DNA of 64,000 nt from positions 496,001 through 560,000 of the forward strand of contig NZ_LT629696.1 in NCBI RefSeq assembly GCF_900100265.1, written 5' to 3'. Position 1 is the first letter of the stretch. Every line of letters starts with the position of its first letter. Source of the DNA: Leifsonia sp. 466MF (GTDB lineage Bacteria; Actinomycetota; Actinomycetes; Actinomycetales; Microbacteriaceae). Under the pieces are notes generated by a model, which worked only from the letters and a program-made list of their open reading frames with translations, did no database searches and was not told the DNA's origin. The translations under genes and the position numbers were made by a program. This document shows positions 44,158-54,447 of the stretch, in pieces.

Positions 44158-45277
44158 GTGGACGGTGGGCTCACCCGCAGTCGCGGCACGCATCGCGGCC
44201 CAGCGATTAGGAATCCGCTGGGGTCGAACCGCGTCAGCCCGTCGACGGTCGCGGACGAGGCGGTGCAGCGGGCGGTCGGGGTGCGGTCGGCGCTGGAGGT
44301 GTCGGGTCTGGATGATGGACCGATCAGAGCTCACGAGAAGATGCTGTCGCTGGGCATGGAGCCAGTGCCCTCGATCGCGTCGTTGACGCGGATCTTCCGC
44401 GACCAGGGCGTCGCCCGGTTGGAGCCGAAGAAAAAGCCGCAGGCGTCATATCGCCGGTTCGACTATCCGGCGCCGAACGCGTGCTGGCAGCTCGACGCGA
44501 CCGAATACGTCCTCACTGGTGGTCGCAAGTGCGTGATTTCTCAGCTCATCGACGATCATTCCCGGCTCGCTGTCGCCTCCCACGTGTCCTGCGTGAGACC
44601 TCCGAGGGGGCGATCGCGGTGGTGAGCAAAGGCATCCAAGCGCATGGTGTTCCGCAGCGGCTGCTGTCGGACAACGGGTTGGCGTTTAACCCGTCCCGGC
44701 GCGGGATTCTGGGGCAGCTCGTCGCCTATCTGCGCTCGCTCGGGGTCGAGCCGATCACCGGGAACCCAATAAGCCGACCACCCAGGGCAAGAACGAACGC
44801 TTCCACCAGACCCTGTTCCGCTTCCTCGACAAGCAACCACTCGCGGCCACGCTCGAGCAGTAGCAGGCCCAGTTCGACGCGTTCGACCTGATCCCTAACA
44901 CCGAGCGCCCGCACCAGGGGCTGGCCGGAAGGATCACCCCCGCGTTGGCTTGGGCGGCGACACCCGTGGTCGAACCACCTCGTCCGCCCGCGCAACCGGC
45001 GACGCCAATCGGGGAGAACGACGGCCCGTGGATGACTCGAATCCAAACCAACGGGACCGTCTATGCTCGCGGCACCAAGTTCCAAGTCAGCCGCAGCCTC
45101 GCCGGCCAAATCGCCTACCGGGTCGAAGAGAACGACCGGCTGCTGATCTTCGACGCCCACGGCACCCTCCTGGCCGAATACCCCTGGCCTGCGCCGGGCA
45201 CCAAATACGTCGGCAGCGGCAACCCCCGAGGACCCCGCGGCCCACGCAAGAATCAGGGACTGTCAGAGATGTCCTGA
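44158..45277 (+). pseudogene. IS481-family transposase, frameshifted and interrupted
   Basis: Homology begins near 44240 and runs through three reading frames. Frame one reads MEPVPSIASLTRIFRDQGVA and ACWQLDATEYVLTGGRK (catalytic DDE region with first Asp), breaking near 44590. Frame two continues ETSEGAIAVV, VPQRLLSDNG (second Asp) and breaks near 44765. Frame three reads KPTTQGKNERFHQTLFRFLD (catalytic Glu), hits a TAG at 44861-44863 and continues NTERPHQGL to a stop at 45277. The N-terminal helix-turn-helix is missing. An inactive relic inserted next to the putative attachment site. Confidence 0.85.
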
Positions 45278-45337
45278 GACACGAACTGTCAGAGATGTCC
45301 TGATGCAGAAACGTCAGAGATGTCCTGAGACATCACA
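45262..45337. repeat. Three direct repeats at IS481 right end
   Basis: GTCAGAGATGTCCTGA occurs at 45262-45277, 45288-45303 and 45313-45328, at 25-26 bp spacing. The last copy continues GACATCACA, ending with the CA dinucleotide typical of IS481 tips at about 45337. The first copy overlaps the transposase stop. These look like repeated transposase-binding sites at the element end. Confidence 0.7.
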
Positions 45338-45365
45338 GTATTTTAAACATCAGCGAGTCGAGCGC

Positions 45366-45385
45366 TTGACTACATTTTGACTACA
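45366..45385. repeat. Tandem TTGACTACA repeats beside attachment site
   Basis: TTGACTACA at 45366-45374 and 45377-45385, one helical turn apart, in an AT-rich patch about 110 bp left of the tRNA 3' fragment. I associate such repeats with tyrosine-integrase recognition near tRNA attachment sites in actinobacterial islands. No integrase gene remains in the window. Confidence 0.4.
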
Positions 45386-45491
45386 AACGTGCGAGATCGT
45401 ATGCGGTTCTATGAGATGACAAAGGGCCGACTTCGTTGATTTCACGCGGGAGTAGTACCAGAACCGCGCGGTCCGAGCGCCCCGAACTAGA

Positions 45492-45515
45492 GTTCAAATC
45501 CCACCGGTACCGCCA
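45492..45515 (+). other. tRNA 3'-end fragment, candidate attachment site (attR/attL scar)
   Basis: The sequence reads like the T-loop (GTTCAAAT), 3' T-stem (CCCAC) and 3' acceptor strand CGGTACC plus G and CCA of a tRNA. The bases to the left do not complete a T-stem or the rest of a tRNA. This is the hallmark of a duplicated tRNA 3' end at the far end of an integrated element. The tRNA identity is not determined. The matching intact tRNA should lie to the left, outside the window. Confidence 0.6.
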
Positions 45516-45520
45516 CGAAG

Positions 45521-45562
45521 ACCCCCGCGATCCCGGTTTTTACAAGGGATCCGGGGGTTTTC
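45521..45562 (+). terminator. Rho-independent terminator after tRNA fragment
   Basis: ACCCCC-N2-GATCCC pairs with GGGATC-N-GGGGGT around a T-rich loop, and a TTTT run follows. It sits just after the tRNA 3' end, as native tRNA terminators do, supporting the view that this is the original downstream flank of a tRNA gene. It may also end the minus-strand hemerythrin transcript, which stops at 45572. Confidence 0.7.
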
Positions 45563-45571
45563 TCGTGCCGG

Positions 45572-46042
45572 TCACAATGGGCCGAGCACGTCGGTCACGG
45601 CAGCGTCCAGTTCGAGGCCTTCGAGGACCGTGAGGAGTTGCTGTTCCTCGTAGCGGAAGTGGCTTTCCATGATCGCGGCGATGCCGCCCAGGTGGCGGTC
45701 GAGGTCATCGGTGGAGACCGCGTGGTCGAGCGCTGCCCGTAGCTCCGTCAGGAGATGCGAGATCATCGAGTGGTCCTGTTCGAGCGCGCGAAGCACGGGA
45801 GCCAGATCCGGGTGGGCTTCCTCGATCGCCGGGAAGAGGGCCCGGTCTTCGCCTCGGTGGTGGCCGTCGAGCGCAGCGCAGAACCCGTGGCAGTACAGGA
45901 GCAGGTCGCGGCCGACGTGCTCGACGTCGCCGCCACCGCTGAGTGCCTCCTGCGTGACGCGCACGGCGTCGCGGAGGCGCCGGTGAACGCGTCGTAGTTC
46001 GCTGCTCCAGACGATGAGCCTGGTCGTCTCGCGGTCAGTCAC
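45572..46042 (-). CDS. Hemerythrin-domain protein
   Basis: 156 residues. Four-helix HHE protein with metal-ligand candidates H in LRRVHRRL, HHRGED, LEQDHSMI and SHFRYEE. A non-heme di-iron protein likely binding O2, NO or acting as an iron or redox sensor. No signal peptide. First gene beyond the putative attachment site, transcribed toward it. It starts a run of stress-associated genes. Confidence 0.85.
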   Translation of the reverse strand: MTDRETTRLIVWSSELRRVHRRLRDAVRVTQEALSGGGDVEHVGRDLLLYCHGFCAALDGHHRGEDRALFPAIEEAHPDLAPVLRALEQDHSMISHLLTELRAALDHAVSTDDLDRHLGGIAAIMESHFRYEEQQLLTVLEGLELDAAVTDVLGPL

Positions 46043-46351
46043 GCGAGAGGGAAAGGAGTGATGAAATCATCGACAGTCCTTGGGTCCGACGCCTCCATGC
46101 CTGGCACAGACTGCCACCGGCACGCGACGCTACAACGATTGTAGGAGGTCGCCGGGAACGCCCGGGATGACGAAGCCGAACCGCCGCGTTGTCGACAGCG
46201 ACCCTCGGGACGGGCAGAAGCGGCTGCGAGGGTGCCTGCCCGTCCTCGCAGGTGAAGTCGCGGCACGTCTTTGGGCCGGACAGGACGTAGTTCCTCCTCA
46301 GGGCGCCGCATAGCGTGCAGCGATATCAACCGACGCAACGAAGGAATCATC
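46043..46351. other. 309-bp gap without a gene
   Basis: Divergent gap between the hemerythrin and the 132-residue protein. Overlapping short frames on both strands lack motifs or ribosome sites and read as shadows. It presumably holds both promoters. I see no convincing -35/-10 pair or clear palindrome. Confidence 0.5.
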
Positions 46352-46750
46352 ATGGCCACAGAGACGGACGAAGAGGACAGGACACCCGCGCAGGACGACT
46401 TCGTCCTTGCGATCGAGGGGGGCCCGCTCGCCGAAGTCGACATCGTCGCGACGGACGACGGACCGCACGTCGAAATCTCGATCAATGCGGTCTCCGTCGA
46501 CCCGGACACAGGGGCGGCTGTGCCCGTGGCCATCACCCTGAACGGGGACGACTCCGCCTACGTCGTCACGGTGGCCGACGAGGAGTTCGTCGTGCCGCTG
46601 GAGGAGACGAGTGAAGAGTCGAGCCACCGGAAGGCGCCGGCCATCCGTTCGCTGCGCAGGCTTCAACAGCTGGCACAACGCGTGGAGGACGAGACCACGG
46701 GCATGGCCAAGCGACTGGCTGAGAAGTTCAAGCGGGGGCGCGACGCGTGA
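46352..46750 (+). CDS. Hypothetical acidic protein, partner of GerW-like gene
   Basis: 132 residues, ATG after AAGGAATCAT. The N-terminal 95 residues are strongly acidic and beta-rich (TDDGPHVEISINAVSVD). The C-terminal 35 residues become basic and helical (RSLRRLQQLAQRVEDETTGMAKRLAEKFKRGRDA). No known domain recognised. It precedes the GerW-like gene by 70 bp in the same direction, so they probably form a pair. Confidence 0.65.
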   Translation: MATETDEEDRTPAQDDFVLAIEGGPLAEVDIVATDDGPHVEISINAVSVDPDTGAAVPVAITLNGDDSAYVVTVADEEFVVPLEETSEESSHRKAPAIRSLRRLQQLAQRVEDETTGMAKRLAEKFKRGRDA

Positions 46751-46820
46751 GATGGGGGCCCCGCCGGCGTCGGAGGGACTACCTCTGGTCGCGAGCAACC
46801 GACGCGCGTACCGTCAAGCC

Positions 46821-47162
46821 ATGACGAACCTCATCGAGAGATTGGCTGACTACGTGCCCTCCTGGGGCGCGCGGCTCGCGTACGGCGAGAAGACCACGCT
46901 CGACGGACACGACATCCTCCCCGTCGCGATCGTCGTCTTCGGCTTCGGAGGCGGGGAGGGGTCTGGTGACGATCCGAACAGCGCCATGCGAGGCGAGGGA
47001 AGCGGCGGCGGTGGAGGCGGCTACGCGATACCGATCGGCGCCTACATCGGCGGGCCCCACGGACCGACGTTCCGCCCGAATCCGGTCGCGCTGGTGATCG
47101 CATCGGCTCCGCTGGTTTCAGCGGCCGGGCTGGCGCTGGCGCGGCTGCTGCGGTCCAGCTGA
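46821..47162 (+). CDS. GerW/YtfJ-like protein
   Basis: 113 residues. The VFGFGGGEGSGDDPN and GEGSGGGGGGYAIPIGAYI segments are the glycine-rich hallmark of the GerW (YtfJ) family, known from spore germination in Bacillus but widespread in non-sporulating actinobacteria with unknown role. A hydrophobic C-terminal helix (VALVIASAPLVSAAGLALARLL) could anchor it to membrane. Located among stress genes. The ribosome site is weak. Confidence 0.7.
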   Translation: MTNLIERLADYVPSWGARLAYGEKTTLDGHDILPVAIVVFGFGGGEGSGDDPNSAMRGEGSGGGGGGYAIPIGAYIGGPHGPTFRPNPVALVIASAPLVSAAGLALARLLRSS

Positions 47163-47186
47163 TCCGGGCGGGGTCGAATCACCGCC

Positions 47187-47408
47187 CTAGAGCGTGTCCG
47201 CGTCGTCCCGACGATCGTCGTCCGACTTCTCGGCGCTGTCCTTCAGGTGGGCTTTCACGTCGGCGACCGTGTCCTTCACGCTCCCCTCCGCCTGCTCCAT
47301 CTTGCCTTTCACCACGCGAGACTCGTCGTCGGTGACCTTGCCGATGACCTCGTCGACCTTGCCCTTCAGCTTGTCGCCCTTCGCGTCGACCTTGTCGTCG
47401 ATGCCCAT
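47187..47408 (-). CDS. CsbD-family stress protein
   Basis: 73 residues from the ATG at 47408 after GAGGAGG. Small, highly charged helical protein with DKLKGKVDEVIGKVTDDES and KGKMEQAEGSVKD repeats, typical of CsbD, a general-stress protein induced by SigB-type factors in other bacteria. The open frame continues upstream to 48884, but that is a shadow of the membrane-protein gene on the other strand. Confidence 0.85.
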   Translation of the reverse strand: MGIDDKVDAKGDKLKGKVDEVIGKVTDDESRVVKGKMEQAEGSVKDTVADVKAHLKDSAEKSDDDRRDDADTL

Positions 47409-47489
47409 GATGTCCTCCTCGTCGATCCGTTCTGCTCTGTGGTTGCCGGTCACCGTACGCGGATTCGGGCGAGTGAGTAGTGTCGCGTC

Positions 47490-50153
47490 ATGTCCGAAAA
47501 GCATCGCGCTCCGCCGGCACCCGCCGAGGTCAGGCGGCGCGAGGTCATCATCTCGGTGGGCGGCGTCCTGGTCGCTGCCGTGCTCATCGGCGTCGCGCAC
47601 TATGCCGGTGACCCGTTGTGGGTTCGCCAGTACCTTCGTCCCACTGAGGGATCGGACGTGGCGATCTGGCAGGTGCAGACCACATTCCTGTCGGTCGGAT
47701 TCGCGGGGCTGGCGATCGCGGCGCAACTCTTCGCGGAGGCTCCCCTTGCGATCGGGGCGTCTCGAGGAAGGGTTCTGGCGTATATCGGGGCGGGATGGTT
47801 CGTCGGCGTAGGCCTGGCGGCGAACATCGTCATGGCGCTCGAGACCATTTGGCTGCCCAGCGCGACAGGCGTTGTGGTCGCGTTCGCGTGGTTCGTCGCC
47901 ACCGCCGTCCTGCTTCTGGTGTCGACGTCGAGGCTCACCCGGCTCTTCGGCCAGCCTTCCCGGCTCGATGAGGTGGTGCGGTCGTCGCTGGTCGAGACGC
48001 TCTCCGATCGCCTCGACCTGATGGCGCAACGGTATTCGGGCGCGACGAAGGGGCTGGACGAACTCCTGGCACCGGATTCGATCGTGCGCACATCTCCAGA
48101 ATCTGTCTCGACGCTCGAGGTGCCGGTGCCCGACGCCGGGCGCGTTGTCAAAGGCATCAGAGCCAAGGTCGTCCGGCAGGCGATCGCGTCGCTCGGCATC
48201 CCGGCCCGTCACCGCCGATCGGACGTTCGCAGTAATGCTGAGGAGTACGTCCCGCCCCGAATCGTGCTCGACGTCAACCCGGGGGAGCGCACGCGGCTCG
48301 GGGACACGGCGTTCCGGGTGATCACCGCATCGCCCGTCGAGGCGGCAACAGCGGGTCGGATCGTCCGACTGCTGCAGTCGAGCATCGAGCTGGAGCCACC
48401 GGGCGCGGTCACACCGTATGAGGAGACCGAACACGAGATCGCCACGCTGAAGGACGCGATCGGGACCAACCTGCGCTCTGGGGCGCTGGCCACAGCAGAG
48501 CGCGCTCTGGACGTTCTCGGACATGTGGTTCGAGGAGTGTGGGTGGCGCAATCCGATCACATCGAGCTGTCTCGAAAGGAATCGTCGATCCGGGGAAGTA
48601 TGCTCAGCCGGAGTCTGCGAGAGGTCGAACAGGACGTCGTGCTGTCGCCGCAGGTGGCCCATGTCCTCATAGACGCGGCGACGGTTCGGGCTCTGGAAGC
48701 GCCGGCCACGGGATCGTCCGAGTACGTCGACGAATGCCTCCGCAGTTTCACGAGGCAGTGGTCCGACATCCTCCGCCAAGGTGGACCGGAATTCGACGGG
48801 ATGCCGCGTCGCATCGTCACCCGCATCCGCGATCTCGCGGTGAAGTCCCCTGCGGCGGACGAGCCCGATCTCCTGCGGTCGCACGGGGTCTGGGCGATGG
48901 TCGAGCTGGTCAAGCTCGCGCTCGACGCCGAGCGGCCGGAGGACGCCACGGTCGCGGCGGATGAGCTCCGGCGACTGTTCGCGGTGGATGAGGAGGGCTC
49001 CGCCCGCACCGAGGTCCGGGCGGGGCTCCTCGTCCTATCTGCGTGGCTCCGGTACCTCGCCGACACGAAGGACCACCGCTATCCGGCCGACCCCGGTCTC
49101 GAGACGACATTGCTTCCCGACGGCTCCTGGCGCGATATCTTCGCGGCGCGAGATGTGATCGACAGGGGCACGCCCTTCAGCCGATGGGACAACTGGGAGA
49201 CGGAGAGCAGGGCGACGGGTTCCACGGAGGGTTCGCGACTGCCGGGCTTCCTCGATCGCGCTCAGCTGTCGGCGCTCCTCGGCGCGTCCGGAGCCCTGCC
49301 GGACGCAGCGGACGACGAGACGGCTTCCGAGTACGAGCGTCTGCTCCGCTTGATCCCGGACGCCACTCACGCGACCGGGGCGGAGGAAGGCCACCTCAAA
49401 CAGAGGCTCGAGGAGGAGATCGGCGAATGGGATGCCGGGGAGCCTGAGCGCCTCGCTCGCCAACCGTTGTCGTCGGCGCGGATCGAGGCGCTCGCCGTGG
49501 GCCTCCGCCGGGTCCTCGACGAACGGGAGCGCCTCTCGGACGCCCTCTCCGATCGGCCGGAGGCGCAGGGAGCTGCCGACGAGTCCGAGCAGATCCTCGG
49601 TATGAACTTCCGCGTTGCCCGTCACTATTTCGTCGATACCGCTGTCTCCGACAGCCCCGACCACATCGAATCGCTGGCCGGAATGATCGCCAGCGCATTC
49701 ACGGAGGCCGAAGATCGGCAACTCGTCACCGTGCTCCGGACTGTCGAGGGCACCCGGCTCGATCCCTCAGCGTCCTCGCTGCCCGCGGTGGTGGAGATCC
49801 TTCGAGCAGAGGCCGAGCATTTCGTCCTGCTCATGGCCGATGACGGACTCGGAGAAGCGGTTCGCGGATATCCGGCGGCCTTCACGGAGGAGCTGGATCG
49901 CGTCCGCCTCATCGAGACAGGCGCCATCGAGGAGGGGGCGATCCTCTTCGATCGGCGGACGACGCTTCGCTGCCACCGCGGGCCCGAGCAGAGAGACGGG
50001 CTTTCGCCTGTAGAGGGGACGTCGCTGGCGCTCGGCGTGCACGACGACGTTCGCGACCTCGACGGGTCCCAGGTCCGCGTGGAGCTCGGTGAGCGTTTCT
50101 CGGTCTGGCCCGGGGAGGCTCCGCGCGTCTTCCGTCTCGAGCGCGGTCGCTGA
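47490..50153 (+). CDS. Large uncharacterised membrane protein
   Basis: 887 residues. Four hydrophobic helices in the first 150 residues (VIISVGGVLVAAVLIGVAHY, TTFLSVGFAGLAIAAQLF, VLAYIGAGWFVGVGLAANIV, GVVVAFAWFVATAVLLLV), then about 740 residues of soluble, helix-rich, acidic sequence with no motif I recognise. There is no P-loop, kinase or peptidase signature. It looks like a membrane-anchored sensor or scaffold. It is divergent from CsbD, and its stop lies 1 bp from the convergent PucR-type gene. Start ATG 47490 has only a weak ribosome site. Confidence 0.75.
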   Translation: MSEKHRAPPAPAEVRRREVIISVGGVLVAAVLIGVAHYAGDPLWVRQYLRPTEGSDVAIWQVQTTFLSVGFAGLAIAAQLFAEAPLAIGASRGRVLAYIGAGWFVGVGLAANIVMALETIWLPSATGVVVAFAWFVATAVLLLVSTSRLTRLFGQPSRLDEVVRSSLVETLSDRLDLMAQRYSGATKGLDELLAPDSIVRTSPESVSTLEVPVPDAGRVVKGIRAKVVRQAIASLGIPARHRRSDVRSNAEEYVPPRIVLDVNPGERTRLGDTAFRVITASPVEAATAGRIVRLLQSSIELEPPGAVTPYEETEHEIATLKDAIGTNLRSGALATAERALDVLGHVVRGVWVAQSDHIELSRKESSIRGSMLSRSLREVEQDVVLSPQVAHVLIDAATVRALEAPATGSSEYVDECLRSFTRQWSDILRQGGPEFDGMPRRIVTRIRDLAVKSPAADEPDLLRSHGVWAMVELVKLALDAERPEDATVAADELRRLFAVDEEGSARTEVRAGLLVLSAWLRYLADTKDHRYPADPGLETTLLPDGSWRDIFAARDVIDRGTPFSRWDNWETESRATGSTEGSRLPGFLDRAQLSALLGASGALPDAADDETASEYERLLRLIPDATHATGAEEGHLKQRLEEEIGEWDAGEPERLARQPLSSARIEALAVGLRRVLDERERLSDALSDRPEAQGAADESEQILGMNFRVARHYFVDTAVSDSPDHIESLAGMIASAFTEAEDRQLVTVLRTVEGTRLDPSASSLPAVVEILRAEAEHFVLLMADDGLGEAVRGYPAAFTEELDRVRLIETGAIEEGAILFDRRTTLRCHRGPEQRDGLSPVEGTSLALGVHDDVRDLDGSQVRVELGERFSVWPGEAPRVFRLERGR

Positions 50154-50154
50154 G

Positions 50155-51834
50155 TCAGCGGAGGTTGTCGCGCAGTGCCGTCCGTGCGCGGATGGCGATG
50201 TGCAGATTCAGCCGGGATTCGGGGTCGTTGATATCACGGCCGCTCACTTGGCGGATCCGGCTGAGGCGATAGCGGAGCGTGCTCCGGTGGATGATGAGGG
50301 CCGACGAGGCCCGATCGTAGTTGCCACCGGAGTCGAGGTAGACGGCGAGGGTGCGGACGAGGTCGGAGTGATGCTGCCGATCGTGCGTGATGAGGGGTCC
50401 GAGCCATTCGTCGACGTAGCGCTCCAGCCTGGCCCCGTCGTTCGAGGTGTCGAGAATGCGGAGCAGACCGAGGTCATCGTGATTGGAGAGGCCGAGCGGC
50501 TGCCGGGATTCCGTCCGGATGCGCATGGCGCGAGCCGCCTCGGCGAACGAGCGAGGGAGGTCGTGGGCGGCGCACCGTCCGCCGATGCCGATCGTGCCCC
50601 GCACGCTGGTGAGGGCGGCAGAGACCCTCTCGTAGAGACTCGAGAGGTCGTGGCCGTCTGCGACTACCGCGAGCGTCGCCTCCGGCCGCCGTGAGATCAG
50701 GGCGGGCGCGTGCATGGAGGCGAGCGCGTAGCGGACCGCGGCGCTGACCTCGACCCCGTTGGGCGTGGGAGTCTCCCAGGCGACAAGCACCACCCGCTGG
50801 AAGCCGCCGAGGTCGTAGTGGAGCGCTTCGGCTCGCGCGAGGGCGTCCCCGACCCTGGTGCCGGCGACGAGGTCGTCCGCCAGGTCCCGACCGAGCCGCA
50901 GCTCGACCTCGGCGAGGTTCCGGCGATGAGCGAGTTCGACCGCGATGGTCGCACTCGCGTACTCGACGGCGAATCGGTCGTCGTCGCTCCGGCTGTTCTC
51001 CGGGTCGTAGATGCCCATGAAACCAAGGGTCTCCCCGCGCGAGCGGATCGGCGTCGATCGCCAGCCGGTGTCCGAGCGCCCGCCTGCTGAGAGATTTCCG
51101 GCGCTCACGAACATCGCGGAGGAGTCAGACGAGTCGGTGATGTCGGCGAGCGCCAGTTCGTTGCCGAAGGAGTCCTGCAAGACGGTCGATCGCTGCGTGA
51201 TGTCGCTCACCGTCTCGACGATCTGCGCCTCGCCCTTCCCCGACCCCGCGGCCGAGACGATCGCGTCGCGGATCTGCTGCTGTGCGTTCAACTGGACGAT
51301 CGTGGCGGCCATCGTGCGGTTGAAGGCCACTTGCGCCTTGCCGAGCCGGCGCAGCTCGCGGGCCTGACGGCGCTCACGGGCGATCAGCTCCGCCGCCGCC
51401 AACGCGGCTCCGGTCGGCTCCGCCAACGCGAGGAGGAGGAACATCTCCGCACTCGACGGCTCCGCCGTCGCCTGGAGCACGAAGGCTCCCTTCACCTTCC
51501 CTGTCCCGCGGAAGAAGAGCGCATACCGCCACGCGTCATCGTCCGCGGGGGTGAGAACGCCGCTGACTCCTGCTCGCGCCTCCACGAGCAGGTCGAGCCG
51601 GCGGTCCTCCTTGCCCGAGTATCGGACGAGATGCCCCTGCGGCGCGACGAACACCGCGGGAACGGTGCACCCGGCGATGCCTCTCGCCGACGCCTCGGCG
51701 AGGCGAAGCGTCTCGCGAGTGGACGGACGCTCGAACATCCGGGAGCCCGTCCTGAAGATGTCGTACAACCCGGGCCGCACCTCGGGGTCGGGATCGAGGT
51801 GTGCGAGGTGGTCCGGATCGTTGGATGCGTTCAT
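50155..51834 (-). CDS. CdaR/PucR-type regulator with GAF-like domain
   Basis: 559 residues. The central region about 190-330 resembles a GAF sensor (FGNELALADITDSSDS, RSRGETLGFMGIYD). A GGDEF-like CdaR segment follows (VLVAWETPTPNG), and the C-terminal PucR helix-turn-helix reads YDRASSALIIHRSTLRYRLSRIRQV. Same general class as the regulator at 695-2491 but a different subgroup. It is divergent from the dnaK operon with 177 bp between them and may control it. Usual actinobacterial chaperone control by HspR is not evident here. Confidence 0.85.
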   Translation of the reverse strand: MNASNDPDHLAHLDPDPEVRPGLYDIFRTGSRMFERPSTRETLRLAEASARGIAGCTVPAVFVAPQGHLVRYSGKEDRRLDLLVEARAGVSGVLTPADDDAWRYALFFRGTGKVKGAFVLQATAEPSSAEMFLLLALAEPTGAALAAAELIARERRQARELRRLGKAQVAFNRTMAATIVQLNAQQQIRDAIVSAAGSGKGEAQIVETVSDITQRSTVLQDSFGNELALADITDSSDSSAMFVSAGNLSAGGRSDTGWRSTPIRSRGETLGFMGIYDPENSRSDDDRFAVEYASATIAVELAHRRNLAEVELRLGRDLADDLVAGTRVGDALARAEALHYDLGGFQRVVLVAWETPTPNGVEVSAAVRYALASMHAPALISRRPEATLAVVADGHDLSSLYERVSAALTSVRGTIGIGGRCAAHDLPRSFAEAARAMRIRTESRQPLGLSNHDDLGLLRILDTSNDGARLERYVDEWLGPLITHDRQHHSDLVRTLAVYLDSGGNYDRASSALIIHRSTLRYRLSRIRQVSGRDINDPESRLNLHIAIRARTALRDNLR

Positions 51835-52011
51835 GGTGTGAACTCCGCGGCCCTAACGGTACCCTCATCGGTTCGACCCGGCAGTGCAGTCGCCCGGGTT
51901 TCTTTCGCCCTCGCGGGCCGAAGAGAACGGGCACCCGGCGGCCCACACTCGCGATCGGGTGCGGCGTGCGCGGGCGCGTGACCCGCCGGCACCACGAACA
52001 AGGAGCGTTCC

Positions 52012-53892
<1,881 letters not shown>

Positions 53893-53906
53893 AGGGCCCC
53901 GCGGAG

Positions 53907-54443
53907 ATGGAGACCTCGGATGCGCGCAGCGCAGAGGGCGACGCGGAACTCGCGGCTGCCGGCCGGCCCGACGAGGCGGACAGTCCGCCCCTGAAGCCTC
54001 AGGACGAACGGGATGCTCGCCTCGCGGAGCTCGACGATCGGTGGCGCCGCGCGGCCGCGGATCTGGACAACACCCGCAAGCGAGCCGCCCGCGAACTCAC
54101 CGTGGCCCGCGACGCCGAGCGCGCTCGCGCCGCGTCCGTCTTCCTCCCCGTCGTGGACGGGCTGTCGGATGCGGTCAGTTACGCGAAGCAGGTGAGCGAT
54201 CCGCTCGCCGAAGGCATCGAGTCGATCCGCGAACAGGCGGTCGTCGCCCTCGAGCGCCTCGGCTACCCGCGCATCGATGCGGTCGACGTGCCGTTCGACC
54301 CGCGCATCCACGAGGTCGTGTCGGTCATCGACAGCGAAGACCTCCCGCCGCGGACGGTGGTGGCCGTCACCCGACTCGGATTCGGCGCTCCCGAACGACT
54401 GCTGCGGCCCGCCGGCGTGGTCGTCACGGCAGCGCGGGAGTGA
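53907..54443 (+). CDS. grpE: Nucleotide exchange factor GrpE
   Basis: 178 residues. Acidic N-terminus, then the coiled-coil dimerisation helix ([21 protein letters not shown]) and the beta domain with [20 protein letters not shown] and the C-terminal [23 protein letters not shown]. Releases ADP from DnaK. It lies 14 bp after dnaK and 4 bp before dnaJ. Confidence 0.92.
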   Translation: METSDARSAEGDAELAAAGRPDEADSPPLKPQDERDARLAELDDRWRRAAADLDNTRKRAARELTVARDAERARAASVFLPVVDGLSDAVSYAKQVSDPLAEGIESIREQAVVALERLGYPRIDAVDVPFDPRIHEVVSVIDSEDLPPRTVVAVTRLGFGAPERLLRPAGVVVTAARE

Positions 54444-54447
54444 CGCC

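Noticed and set aside
45262..45328. CRISPR-like short array
   Set aside because: Three repeats with only 9-10 bp between them next to a transposase gene are IS end repeats, not CRISPR spacing, and no cas genes are near.
45420..45515. Complete tRNA gene ending at 45515
   Set aside because: Only the T-loop and 3' acceptor half are tRNA-like. The 5' T-stem does not pair with CCCAC and no D or anticodon arm can be folded upstream.
47409..48884. Extension of CsbD to 565 residues
   Set aside because: CsbD has a clear ribosome site and typical size from 47408. The rest is antisense to the large membrane-protein gene.
51835..52011. HspR-binding HAIR element before dnaK
   Set aside because: No CTTGAGT-N7-ACTCAAG or close variant is present in the gap.
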